64,000 bases of DNA, from NCBI RefSeq assembly GCF_015674855.1, contig NZ_JADMLG010000006.1:361699-425698 (forward strand), read 5' to 3'. Every line of letters starts with the position of its first letter. Within the stretch, counting starts at the first letter, position 1. The DNA is from Nocardia bovistercoris. Its GTDB lineage: Bacteria > Actinomycetota > Actinomycetes > Mycobacteriales > Mycobacteriaceae. A model generated the notes under the pieces. That model was not told where the DNA came from and ran no database searches. It saw only the letters and a program-made list of their open reading frames with translations. Position numbers and translations under genes: made by a program. Below are positions 17,789 through 26,155 of the stretch, one piece after another.

Positions 17789-19050
17789 CGCGGCGCACCT
17801 CCTGTTCCCGGTATTCCGGTGGTGAGCAGTTGGGACAGCACCTGTTCCGCGGCATTGGCGTCGCCGCCGAGTACCCGGCCGATCAGATCCTGTAGTTCCG
17901 GCGTGAGCGCGGGCGCCTTCACCGATCGCGGATCGAGCGAGGCGGGCAGCGGCTGGGGCGCGGAAGAGACCGGCGCGGTGCGGCAACTCGGACCTTCGAG
18001 CTCGCCGTAGCGGGGGCAGTCGGCGCGGACGTACGCGGTGTCCGGGGTGAACCTGATCTGGAACTTTCCGGTGCCGCTCTGGGTCTTCTCGTTCCAGAAC
18101 TCGGCGAACCACACATCCGAGAGCCGTCGGATGCGGCCGACGATCGGGCCGAAAGTCGAACTGCCCGCGGCGAATACGTCGAGGACCGGGGTGAGCTGGT
18201 CGGTGGCCGTCACGATCTCGTCGACGTGCCGGTCGAGTCCGCCCTCGACCGTCGACAGGGTGCCGGTGCCCGCGGCGAGCAGGTCGCGCAATCGGGCGTC
18301 CTGCTCCACTACCGTGCGCATCGGGACCACCGCGTGGTGCAGTACGTCCAGCAGATCAGGCGCGGCGGTGGCCAATCCTTGCACCGATTCGGTGAGCGCG
18401 GCGATGGTCGACGGCTGCCCCGGCGGCGCGATCTGCGCGGACAGTTCCGCGGTGATGCGCTCGAGTTGCGCGCCCGCCTCGACGATGTCGGTACCGCGCC
18501 GGTCGGTGGCCTTGGCGACCGACGCCAGCACACCCACCGTGCCGCTGGTGCCGATCCGCGCGGTGGCCGCGACGATATCGCGCAATTTGGTGAGCGCGGT
18601 CTGCAATTGCACGGTCGAAAGGCTGGTGTCCTGCGGGATCTGCGCACCCTCGCGCAGCGAGCGCCCAGGGCCGTTGTCCACCAACTGCACCGAGGACACC
18701 GCGAAGATATTGCTCGGCACCACCCGCGCGGTCACCGAATCCGGAATGCTCGCCAGCGATCCGGGGTCGAGGCGCAGCCGCACCCGACTGCGCCCGCCGT
18801 CGATGGCGGGGATCACCTCGGCGACCGTGCCGACCAGCACGCCGCGGAATTTCACGTCCGAATTCGGCGGCAGCCCGTCGCCCACTTCGGCGAGCATGGC
18901 CTCGACCTCGGCCTTGGTCTCGAAGGTCCCGGCGGACTTCAGCAGCACCACCGTGACCCCGCCCGCGACCAGCGCCACCAGCAGCACCCCGCGCAGCAGC
19001 AGGGCAAGCACCGACGGCCCGCGCCCGTCCTTGTCGAACAGCACCGACAT
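17785..19050 (-). CDS. mceA: MCE family protein MceA
   Basis: First MCE subunit, 421 residues from the ATG at 19050, which has a strong GGGAGG upstream. One transmembrane helix lies near residues 16-36, followed by the MCE domain (LPPNSDVKFRGVLVGTV), a long helical region and a C-terminal extension with two cysteines (DCPRY, SCRT). It begins four bases after the yrbEB stop and heads the mceA-F series. Confidence 0.9.
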   Translation of the reverse strand: MSVLFDKDGRGPSVLALLLRGVLLVALVAGGVTVVLLKSAGTFETKAEVEAMLAEVGDGLPPNSDVKFRGVLVGTVAEVIPAIDGGRSRVRLRLDPGSLASIPDSVTARVVPSNIFAVSSVQLVDNGPGRSLREGAQIPQDTSLSTVQLQTALTKLRDIVAATARIGTSGTVGVLASVAKATDRRGTDIVEAGAQLERITAELSAQIAPPGQPSTIAALTESVQGLATAAPDLLDVLHHAVVPMRTVVEQDARLRDLLAAGTGTLSTVEGGLDRHVDEIVTATDQLTPVLDVFAAGSSTFGPIVGRIRRLSDVWFAEFWNEKTQSGTGKFQIRFTPDTAYVRADCPRYGELEGPSCRTAPVSSAPQPLPASLDPRSVKAPALTPELQDLIGRVLGGDANAAEQVLSQLLTTGIPGTGGAPR

Positions 19051-19054
19051 CGGC

Positions 19055-19909
19055 TCACCCTCCCAGCCGCGCGCTGGCGCCGATGCCCCACAGGGCAATG
19101 GTCAGCAGCAGATTGACGACGATCATCACCGAGATCGCGGCGCGCATGGCGCGGCCCGCCGCGATGCCGACGCCCTGCGGCCCGCCCGCGGCGTAGAACC
19201 CGTAGTAGCACTGGATGGTGGTGGTGAGCACGACGAAGACGATCGCCTTGATCAGCGAGTAGACGATGTCGGGCCCGTTCAGGACGAGTTGGAAGTAGTG
19301 GTGGTAGGTGCCGACCGACAGCCCGCCCGACGCCCCGACCACCAGTTCGACGGCCAGGTAGTTCACCGCGAGGCACACCAGATACAGCGGGATGATCGCG
19401 ACCACCGAGGCCAGCAGTTTGGTGCTGACCAGGTACGGGATCGACCGGATCGCCATGGATTCCATGGCGTCGATCTCCTCGGAGATGCCCATCGCGCCCA
19501 GTTGCGCGGTGAATCGGCAGCCCGCCTGCGCGGCGAAGGCCAGCGAGGCCATGATCGGCGCCAATTCCCGGGTCGAGGCGGTCGAGGCGATGAGTCCGAT
19601 CGCGGGTTCCATGCCGAGCAGGTGCAGCGCGTTGTAACCCTCCAACCCGACAATCGCGCCGCCCGCCGCGCCGAGCACGATGATGACGCCCGCGGTGCCG
19701 CCGCCGACGACGATCGAACCATTTCCCCACGCGATATCGGAGAGGGTCCGCATGAATTCCGTGCGATAGTGTCGCAACATCGCCGGAATGGCGACGAGCG
19801 CGCGCACGAAGAATGTGAACATGTGCCCGAGCCGCATGAACGCGACACCGACCGGCCTCGAATATCGGACTATCGCTGCGGTGCCCATCGGGCGATACGG
19901 CGCCGCCAT
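19055..19909 (-). CDS. yrbEB: YrbEB, MlaE-type permease of the Mce transporter
   Basis: Integral membrane permease subunit (MlaE/YrbE family, 284 residues) that pairs with YrbEA and is powered in trans by a shared MlaF/MceG-type ATPase not encoded here. It has about five hydrophobic helices and the family's EIDAMESMAI coupling segment near the middle. ATG at 19909 lies directly after the TAA of yrbEA, with no gap. Confidence 0.92.
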   Translation of the reverse strand: MAAPYRPMGTAAIVRYSRPVGVAFMRLGHMFTFFVRALVAIPAMLRHYRTEFMRTLSDIAWGNGSIVVGGGTAGVIIVLGAAGGAIVGLEGYNALHLLGMEPAIGLIASTASTRELAPIMASLAFAAQAGCRFTAQLGAMGISEEIDAMESMAIRSIPYLVSTKLLASVVAIIPLYLVCLAVNYLAVELVVGASGGLSVGTYHHYFQLVLNGPDIVYSLIKAIVFVVLTTTIQCYYGFYAAGGPQGVGIAAGRAMRAAISVMIVVNLLLTIALWGIGASARLGG

Positions 19910-20809
19910 TTACAGCCCCTGCCGCGGAAACAGCATCATGAACAACTGGGTGAACAGGACGTTGACGATCATCAGCAACAGGATCGAGGAGACCACCGTC
20001 GAATTCACCGAGTTCGCCACGCCCGCCGGGCCGCCTTTGGTGGTGAGCCCCTTCTGGCAGGCGACCACCGCGACGATGGCGCCGTAGACCACCGCCTTGA
20101 TCAGGGTCAGCACCAGATCGCCGACGGTGGCGAAGGAAGCGAAGGTGGCGACGAAACTGCCCGGCGCGCCGCCCTGGGCGAAGACGTTGAAGACATAACC
20201 CGCGACGAATCCGACGAAGCACACCACACCGGTCAACGAGACGCCGATGACGATCGCGGCCGCGAAGCGGGGCACGACGAGGCGCCGGATCACCGAGACG
20301 CCCATGATCTCCATGGCGTCGAGTTCCTCGCGGATCTTGCGGGAGCCGAGGTCGGCGCAGATGGCCGAGCCGACCGCCGATGCCATGAGCAGCGCCGCGA
20401 CCATGGGCGCGCCCTGTCGGATGACGGCGAGGCCGCTGGCCGCGCCCGCCAGCGAGGTCGCGCCGACCTGTCCGGCGAGCAGGCCGAACTGGATCGAGAG
20501 CGTGACCCCGATCGGCAGCGCGACGAAGATGGTCGGCAGCACCGCCGCCGAGGCCATGAACGCGCCCTGGGACAGCATCTCCCGGAACGCGAGCCGCCCG
20601 GTGAGCAGATCGATGATCAGGTATTGCACCGTGCGCACACCGAGCACGAACTGACCGCCGACCGTTTCCAACGCGACCGCGGGATGCCGCTCGAGATATC
20701 CGCGAAACCAGGTCGCGACTTCGCGCGAGGCACGCATTCCCGGTTGCGCGGGGCGCCGCGCGAGCCCTTCATGGCGTTTGTCGGCCGCCGGACCGAAAGC
20801 GTTCGTCAT
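19910..20809 (-). CDS. yrbEA: YrbEA, MlaE-type permease of the Mce transporter
   Basis: First permease subunit, about 299 residues. It has the MlaE-family EELDAMEIMGVSVIRRLVVPR coupling region and several hydrophobic helices. The start is uncertain: ATG at 20809 gives the usual length, ATG at 20827 and TTG at 20890 are also in frame, and none has a strong ribosome-binding site. The gene heads the nine-gene minus-strand yrbE-mce-mas operon. Confidence 0.88.
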   Translation of the reverse strand: MTNAFGPAADKRHEGLARRPAQPGMRASREVATWFRGYLERHPAVALETVGGQFVLGVRTVQYLIIDLLTGRLAFREMLSQGAFMASAAVLPTIFVALPIGVTLSIQFGLLAGQVGATSLAGAASGLAVIRQGAPMVAALLMASAVGSAICADLGSRKIREELDAMEIMGVSVIRRLVVPRFAAAIVIGVSLTGVVCFVGFVAGYVFNVFAQGGAPGSFVATFASFATVGDLVLTLIKAVVYGAIVAVVACQKGLTTKGGPAGVANSVNSTVVSSILLLMIVNVLFTQLFMMLFPRQGL

Positions 20810-21278
20810 CGGCCTGCGCGTCTCCATTCCAGTAGCACCGGGCACAATTTCCCGTCCAAGAGTGTGCGGGCCATAACAGGGCGCCGTCAATAGAATTCAG
20901 AGAATTACCGCAATCCATTTCCAGCACTCGCAAAAAAGGCACGGCGAATTCCCCGTTCCACAATGGACGAGTATTCGATGTCGACGGCGACGAGAATTCG
21001 TAATCGCCGAATAAAAAGTATTGAATTGAATTTATTGAATCGCGCCCCCGTCAGGCGGACAGGCCCCCGATCGCCGATCCGCCACGATCACGGGCACAGC
21101 TCCGAAGGCGCGTGCACCGCACCACCTGCTGTCGATCGACTCTCATCACTACGACCTACCTTCGTCCACTGACACTCTCGCGACCGTGCCGTCGGCCGCC
21201 GACAAACCCCCGACCGGCGCCCGCTCCGCCACTCGGGCACCACGCCGACCCGTCGTCGGCACCTGCGTGAGCAACTAT

Positions 21279-21295
21279 ACTGTATGCGTTACAGT
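21279..21295. promoter_or_regulatory. 17-bp TetR-type operator element
   Basis: The sequence ACTGTATGCGTTACAGT is an inverted repeat with ACTGTA/TACAGT arms and a 5-base spacer. It matches 14 of 17 positions of the element at 49189-49205. It lies far from both flanking genes (339 bases before the TetR start), so its target is unclear. Confidence 0.45.
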
Positions 21296-21594
21296 TACCA
21301 GCACCAGATCGACTGGATTACCCGTACGCGACAGGGGTGCGCGTAGACCGCGGCGATCCGGGGCACTTGCGGTCGACAACACCGCACACCCCGCCACCTG
21401 CTGAATCGAACGAATCCCAGGCGCAGGCGAATCCCGCGCCCCCGAAGCGGATCCACGCGATTCTATTGACGAAATTCAATGACATCTGTCAGCATGATCC
21501 CTACCGAAGCGGTCACGGTATCCGCGACGGCAACAACCGGCCGAACCCTCGCCGCCATCCAGCGCCGACCAGCGCGGTTCCGCCGTATCCACAC

Positions 21595-21614
21595 TCACTG
21601 ACTCAAGTCAGTGA
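21595..21614. promoter_or_regulatory. Palindromic operator upstream of TetR gene
   Basis: TCACTGACT-CA-AGTCAGTGA is a perfect 9-bp inverted repeat with a two-base centre, ending 19 bases before the ATG of the TetR gene. Size, symmetry and position fit an autoregulatory TetR operator overlapping the promoter. Confidence 0.65.
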
Positions 21615-21633
21615 TAGTCTCCGGAATCGAGTC

Positions 21634-22269
21634 ATGAGCGATACACGGGTAGGTCCACGAGGGCGCGAAGCCCAACGCCTCGAGACACGCAAACGCGTGC
21701 TCGACGCGGCGATCGCCGAATTCGCGCGGACCGGAGCCACCGACGCCGATCTCGGCGCCGTCGCCGCCGCCGCGGGCGTCGCACGCGGCACCTTCTACTT
21801 CCATTTCCCCACCAAGGAACACGTCCTGCTCGAACTCGAGGCGCGCGAGGAAGCCCGCATCGCCGAGGACCTCGCGCGATTCCTCAGCGTTCCACGCGAT
21901 CTGGCGACCGCGCTGGGCGCCACGATCCGGCTGATCGTCGAGATGGAACAGCGGCTCGGCACCCTGCTGTTCAAAGACCTTCTGGCCGTGCACTTCTCGC
22001 CCACCCGACCGCTGACCGACGAATGGCGCGAACACCGCGTCATCGTGCTCGTGGTCGGCATCATCGAACACGCGCACGCCGCGGGCGAAGCCGAGATCGC
22101 GGTCGACCCTTACCACAGCGCGGTGTTCTTCCTGCTCGGCCTCTACGCCGTGCTCACCACGACCACCGGCGCACAACCGCTGCGCGACATGGCACTCGAC
22201 AGCTACCTCACCACCGTGCTGCGCAGCCTCGAGCCGCGCCGAAGCCCGACCGACACCCGTCGTCGGTGA
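21634..22269 (+). CDS. TetR/AcrR family transcriptional regulator
   Basis: The 211-residue repressor has an N-terminal TetR helix-turn-helix (about residues 18-65; GVARGTFYFHFPTKEHVLLEL) and a ligand-binding all-helical C-terminal domain. It precedes the small-peptide/VWA/MoxR membrane operon by 24 bases in the same direction, so it is probably co-transcribed with it and may control it, itself and perhaps the mce operon behind it. The inducer is unknown. Confidence 0.9.
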   Translation: MSDTRVGPRGREAQRLETRKRVLDAAIAEFARTGATDADLGAVAAAAGVARGTFYFHFPTKEHVLLELEAREEARIAEDLARFLSVPRDLATALGATIRLIVEMEQRLGTLLFKDLLAVHFSPTRPLTDEWREHRVIVLVVGIIEHAHAAGEAEIAVDPYHSAVFFLLGLYAVLTTTTGAQPLRDMALDSYLTTVLRSLEPRRSPTDTRRR

Positions 22270-22293
22270 CCCGACAGGATAGGGAGACACCCC

Positions 22294-22392
22294 ATGCTCA
22301 TCGACATCATCCGACTCGCCGCGGCCTGGGGCGGGGTCCTCGCGATCATCGGTTTCTGGTACTGGGTAATGCGCAACATCGGCACCTTCTGA
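22294..22392 (+). CDS. Small single-helix membrane protein (32 aa)
   Basis: ATG at 22294 has AGGGAG upstream and opens a 32-codon frame encoding a short N-terminus (MLIDIIRL), one strongly hydrophobic helix with GVLAIIGFWYWV, and a short basic tail. Nothing identifiable is known for it. A second small membrane peptide is encoded at 24783 in the same operon. Small subunits of this kind often stabilise larger membrane complexes. The reading is supported by its ribosome-binding site and its place between co-directional genes. Confidence 0.6.
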   Translation: MLIDIIRLAAAWGGVLAIIGFWYWVMRNIGTF

Positions 22393-22441
22393 CCCATGGC
22401 CGCCCGCACACGCGATCGACGAGGATCGCAAGGAGCACGCC

Positions 22442-23971
22442 GTGTCCGGTAGCGAAGGACACGCGCTGTCGGTCGAGCGCAGCTGCGCGCTCACGGCCGT
22501 GGCGTTCTCGGAACAGCGCCGAACCGGGGTCCGCCTGGTCACCGGGGAACGGCGCGGATTCGGACTGAATCCCGCGCGCACGGTCGTGCACGTCCCCTAC
22601 CCCGCACCCGCGCCGAACTGGACCACCACCACCCTGACCTGCGGCGTCGCCTTGCAGTGCGCACCATCCAAGGACCGCATCGCCCGCTACGCCCTGCACG
22701 AGCTCTCGCCGCGCCAACTCGGCGCGCTGTCGCTGGTCGAGGGCGCGGTGGCCGCCGGATGGATCGCCGACCGACTACCCGGACTACTGCCCGAGATCCG
22801 GCGCGCCATGCCCCGACTCGAGATCGCCGACCACGACCTGGACGGCGAGGAAATGCTCGACCGCGCCGTCGACCTGGCGCGGACCAGGCACGAACTGACC
22901 GGACATCCCCTGCTCGGGCGGCTGCCGCTGGCCGCGCCGCCGCGTGGCGCCATCGCGGCCGCGATGCGCCGCGCCTACGGTCGCATGCCGTGGACCTCCG
23001 CGCGCACCGACGCATACAAGGTCTGGTCGGTCCCGGTCGGCGGCGACGGCGGCGCCAAGAATCCGAACCTGCCGCCACCGAGCCGACCGGAGGACGAAGA
23101 GATCGAGATCCGGCCCGACCAGCGCGCGGGCGTGCCGTATCCGGAGTGGAACATGTGGACCGACAAATTCCTGGTCGACCACGTCGCGGTGCTCGAGCGC
23201 CGCCACCCCACGCTGGGTCGCCCGGTCGCGCCGGTCTCCCCCGATATCCGACGCTGGTTCGAGGAGCGCACGCACCGCGCGATGCGCACCGGCCTCGACG
23301 ACGGCTCCGATATCGACATCGACCGCTACGTCCGCCATTTCGTCGACCTGACGGCGGGGTCGGCCGACGAGCCGCGCGTCTTCCGCGATCTGCTGCCGAG
23401 CACCCGCGACGTCACCACCGCCGTACTCCTCGACGGCAGTTCCTCGCTCGGAGTGCACGGTGGGCAGATCTTCCGACTCGAACTCGACTGCGCGGACGCG
23501 CTGTCTCGGGCCATGAACGCGGCGCGGGAACGCCACGGCATCTTCGTCTTCACCGGCAACACCAGGCACCGGGTCGAAGTCGAATGCCTGAAGGACTTCG
23601 ACGACCGCTACTTCGTCGACCCCGGCGGCCTCGGTCTGCGCACCGGCGGCTACACCCGCCTCGGCGCGCCGCTGCGGCACCTGACCCGCCGACTGCTCGA
23701 CCAGCCTTCCGAGCGGCGACTGCTCATCGTGATCGGCGACGGCCTGATGTCCGACGAAGGCTACGAGGGCCGCTACGCGTGGGCCGATGTCGCGCACGCG
23801 CTCGAGGAGGCCGAGGAGGCGGGCGTGCTCGTCTACTACCTCGGCGTCGGTCCGACCCGCGTCGATCCGCTACCCGAGGTCTTCGGCGCCCGCCGGTCCC
23901 GCCGCATCCACCGCGTCGAGGAACTTCCCCGCACCCTCGCCCACATCCACCGAGAGCTGGTATCCGCATGA
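22442..23971 (+). CDS. VWA domain protein, NorD/CbbO-like
   Basis: The 509-residue protein ends in a von Willebrand A domain with an intact metal-ion-dependent adhesion site: Asp331-x-Ser333-x-Ser335 (LLDGSSSLG), Thr in GGYTRLG, and Asp in VIGDGLMSDEG. The N-terminal 320 residues resemble the adaptor part of NorD-type proteins. GTG at 22442 has AAGGAG six bases upstream. It overlaps the MoxR-type ATPase gene by four bases. In the family the VWA partner docks the AAA+ ring onto a target metalloenzyme. Confidence 0.85.
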   Translation: MSGSEGHALSVERSCALTAVAFSEQRRTGVRLVTGERRGFGLNPARTVVHVPYPAPAPNWTTTTLTCGVALQCAPSKDRIARYALHELSPRQLGALSLVEGAVAAGWIADRLPGLLPEIRRAMPRLEIADHDLDGEEMLDRAVDLARTRHELTGHPLLGRLPLAAPPRGAIAAAMRRAYGRMPWTSARTDAYKVWSVPVGGDGGAKNPNLPPPSRPEDEEIEIRPDQRAGVPYPEWNMWTDKFLVDHVAVLERRHPTLGRPVAPVSPDIRRWFEERTHRAMRTGLDDGSDIDIDRYVRHFVDLTAGSADEPRVFRDLLPSTRDVTTAVLLDGSSSLGVHGGQIFRLELDCADALSRAMNAARERHGIFVFTGNTRHRVEVECLKDFDDRYFVDPGGLGLRTGGYTRLGAPLRHLTRRLLDQPSERRLLIVIGDGLMSDEGYEGRYAWADVAHALEEAEEAGVLVYYLGVGPTRVDPLPEVFGARRSRRIHRVEELPRTLAHIHRELVSA

Positions 23972-24786
23972 CCGACGATCTGTATTTCTCCAGCGGCACC
24001 GAGGTGCGACTGTTCGAATGGGCCTTCCACCAACACATGCCGGTGATGCTCACCGGGCCGACCGGGTGCGGCAAGACCAGGCTGGTCGAGCACATGGGGC
24101 AGTTGCTCGGACGCCCGGTGGTGACCATCAGCTGTCACGACGACCTGACCAGCTCCGATCTGGTCGGCCGGTTCATGGTGTCCGGCGGCGACGTGGTGTG
24201 GCTCGACGGCCCGCTCACCAGGGCCGTGAAATCCGGGGCCATCTGCTATCTGGACGAGGTCGTCGAGGCGCGCCACGATTCGCTGGCGATCCTGCACTCG
24301 CTCACCGACCACCGGCGCACCCTCTACCTCGACCGCGCCGACGAGGTGGTGCGGGCGCCCGATTCGTTCATGCTCGTCTGCTCCTACAACCCGGCCTACC
24401 GCAGTTCGCTCAAGGAACTGAAGCCATCCTTCCGGCAGCGCTTCGTCACCGTCGCCATGGACTACCTCGCCCCCGACCGCGAAGCCGAGGTGATCGTGGC
24501 CGAAACCGGCGTCGATGCCGCGGTGGCGCGGCGACTGGTCAACTGCGCCACCAGCATTCGCGAGGCCGACGCCGTCTTCCACTTCGAGCCGCCGTCCACG
24601 CGCGTGCTGGTCGCCGCCGCCCGGCTCGTCGCGGCGGGCGCGGGCGAACTGGAAGCGGCCCGCGCCTGCGTGCTCGCACCGCTGAGCAGTGACGGCGCGA
24701 TCGGCGCCGGACTGGAACAGATCGCGGCCGCGCACCTGCGCGGCGCAGCGGACCCCGCAACACGAACCACTCGGGAGACACCGTGA
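23968..24786 (+). CDS. MoxR-class AAA+ ATPase, NorQ/CbbQ/NirQ-like
   Basis: The 272-residue AAA+ ATPase has Walker A GPTGCGKT at residues 30-37, Walker B ending in Asp96-Glu97 (AICYLDE) and sensor 1 at Asn141 (CSYNP), all intact. The compact length and CbbQ/NorQ-like organisation fit ATPases that, with a VWA partner, remodel or insert metal into enzymes such as NO reductase and Rubisco. No norB, norC or Rubisco gene is nearby. ATG overlaps the VWA stop; its own stop overlaps the next GTG. Confidence 0.9.
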   Translation: MTDDLYFSSGTEVRLFEWAFHQHMPVMLTGPTGCGKTRLVEHMGQLLGRPVVTISCHDDLTSSDLVGRFMVSGGDVVWLDGPLTRAVKSGAICYLDEVVEARHDSLAILHSLTDHRRTLYLDRADEVVRAPDSFMLVCSYNPAYRSSLKELKPSFRQRFVTVAMDYLAPDREAEVIVAETGVDAAVARRLVNCATSIREADAVFHFEPPSTRVLVAAARLVAAGAGELEAARACVLAPLSSDGAIGAGLEQIAAAHLRGAADPATRTTRETP

Positions 24787-24902
24787 ACGACCAGGACCGC
24801 AGGCGCAAACGCGCGCTCATCGTCTTCCAGATCGCCATCTACGGCTTTCTGCTCATGATGTTTCTCATCCAGCTGAACATGTACTTCACCCGGGACTGGT
24901 AG
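24783..24902 (+). CDS. Small single-helix membrane protein (39 aa)
   Basis: GTG at 24783 overlaps the ATPase stop (GTGA) and encodes 39 residues: a charged N-terminus (MNDQDRRRKR), one hydrophobic helix (ALIVFQIAIYGFLLMMFLIQ) and a short polar tail. The four-base overlap and the next gene's ribosome-binding site at its stop (TAGGAG) strongly suggest it is translated. Function unknown; it probably belongs to the membrane complex encoded beside it. Confidence 0.7.
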   Translation: MNDQDRRRKRALIVFQIAIYGFLLMMFLIQLNMYFTRDW

Positions 24903-24912
24903 GAGCCCGCCC

Positions 24913-25644
24913 ATGAACCTCCCCACCTTCGGCCTGCGCAAACCGGCCGAGACCACCGGCGCCGCCGCGACACCGTCGGTCAGCTTCGACGAACACGACC
25001 GGCTCAGCCGCGAAGCGCAGCGCCGCGCCGACTACTGGCTGATCGCGGGCACGCTGCTGATGGGCACCTACGTGCTCGGCGTCTTCGGCCTCCCGCTGTT
25101 CCTGCGCGGTGTCATGTTGCAGCGCAAGGCACAGAAGGACGGACTCTCGGTCCGGCCGATCATCGTCACCCTGATCGGCTACCTGGTGCTGCTGGACGCC
25201 TTCCTCAACAGCATCGGCTGGGTGCTCGACCTGTTCGCCAGCCACACCCTCATCAACCGCGTGTTCTTCGCGGGCTGGGGCAACTTCTTCGACAACGGCT
25301 ACTACTGGCACTACAACGAACTCTGGATCGGCGGCTCGGCCGCACCCGGCGAGAAGGGCTGGGAGGTCGCGCTGATCTTCGTGGTGTTCCCGATGCGCTG
25401 CGCGGCGGCCATCGCATTCCTGCAGATGAAGCGGTGGGGCCACCAGTGGCTGGTCGTCACGTGCTGGTTCGGCGTGGTCATCTGGGTCGGCTACGTCACC
25501 AATATGACCATGTACGCCGACATCCGCTTCGACGGCACCGTCCTGCCGGTGGTCGGCTGGTGGTTGTACGACATCTTCTACATCACGCCCTTCCTGGCGA
25601 TTCCCTATCTGCACACCGTCAACCGCGAGATCTTCTCCGACTGA
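24913..25644 (+). CDS. Polytopic membrane protein of unknown function (243 aa)
   Basis: Unrecognised integral membrane protein with about five hydrophobic helices (near residues 40-65, 82-107, 150-172, 178-200 and 212-236) after a soluble N-terminus. The loop between helices 2 and 3 is rich in aromatic and polar residues (NFFDNGYYWHYNELW), and further His, Asp, Glu and Cys residues sit at helix ends. Metal or cofactor binding is possible but only inferred. AGGAG is seven bases before the ATG. The candidate client of the NorQ/NorD-type pair. Confidence 0.75.
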   Translation: MNLPTFGLRKPAETTGAAATPSVSFDEHDRLSREAQRRADYWLIAGTLLMGTYVLGVFGLPLFLRGVMLQRKAQKDGLSVRPIIVTLIGYLVLLDAFLNSIGWVLDLFASHTLINRVFFAGWGNFFDNGYYWHYNELWIGGSAAPGEKGWEVALIFVVFPMRCAAAIAFLQMKRWGHQWLVVTCWFGVVIWVGYVTNMTMYADIRFDGTVLPVVGWWLYDIFYITPFLAIPYLHTVNREIFSD

Positions 25645-25677
25645 ACGTCCCCGAACTCCCGCTCCAGGAGCACCGTC

Positions 25678-26115
25678 ATGAGCACATCACCCACCCCGAC
25701 CGAGAAGACCCCCGACGCCGAACTCCCGCTCGGCACCACCCCCGCCTTCGCGAATATGCACAAATGGCTCAAGCGCGGCATCTTCGTGTGTCTGTTCGCG
25801 CTGGTCATCGAGGGCGCGTTCACCGTGCCCGCACTCGCCATCTGGTACGGCTGGCCGACCTTGTCGCTCACCGAGATATGCAGCGAGATGATGAAACACC
25901 GCTACTCCGACGACACCCTCGAATGCCAACACCCCTACCCGCTGAGCGGTCCGCCCTACGGCGGCAAACCCGAAGCGGCGGGCCAGGACACCGCGCGCGA
26001 CGAATGGGGCGTCCAACCCAAGCCGAAGTACGATCGCGTTGGATTCCGTGAGTTCGTACGGATCCGGGAGGAACGGCTCGCCCGACAGGAGGCACAGCAG
26101 TCGGGACAGCGATAG
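25678..26115 (+). CDS. Single-helix membrane protein of unknown function (145 aa)
   Basis: The 145-residue protein has a polar N-terminus, one transmembrane helix at about residues 33-58 (GIFVCLFALVIEG), then a region with two cysteines (EICSEMM, LECQHPYPL) and a charged C-terminal helix. No family is recognised. AGGAG precedes the ATG at 25678. It follows the five-helix protein by 33 bases and is probably another subunit of the same complex. Confidence 0.7.
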   Translation: MSTSPTPTEKTPDAELPLGTTPAFANMHKWLKRGIFVCLFALVIEGAFTVPALAIWYGWPTLSLTEICSEMMKHRYSDDTLECQHPYPLSGPPYGGKPEAAGQDTARDEWGVQPKPKYDRVGFREFVRIREERLARQEAQQSGQR

Positions 26116-26155
26116 CAATCGTTCCCTCCCAGCTGCTCTCGACGAAAGGTCGGCT

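Larger units (their letters stand above)
20810..21633. promoter_or_regulatory. Regulatory spacer between mce operon and TetR gene
   Basis: No convincing gene is seen in these 824 bases. An AT-rich pocket at about 20880-21045 probably holds the mce promoter. A 17-bp element of the recurrent operator family lies at 21279-21295 (ACTGTATGCGTTACAGT). TGACA-TC-TGTCA lies at 21480-21491. A strong palindrome sits at 21595-21614, just before the TetR gene. The GC-rich middle part shows weak open frames only. Confidence 0.5.

Noticed and set aside
18038..20893. 951-residue plus-strand open frame opposite the mce operon
   Set aside because: Composition typical of antisense GC-rich frames (long Arg/Ser/Asp runs); the minus strand encodes complete yrbE/mce genes.
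20963..21172. 69-codon frame upstream of the mce operon
   Set aside because: Basic, low-complexity product with no ribosome-binding site; lies in the AT-rich promoter region.
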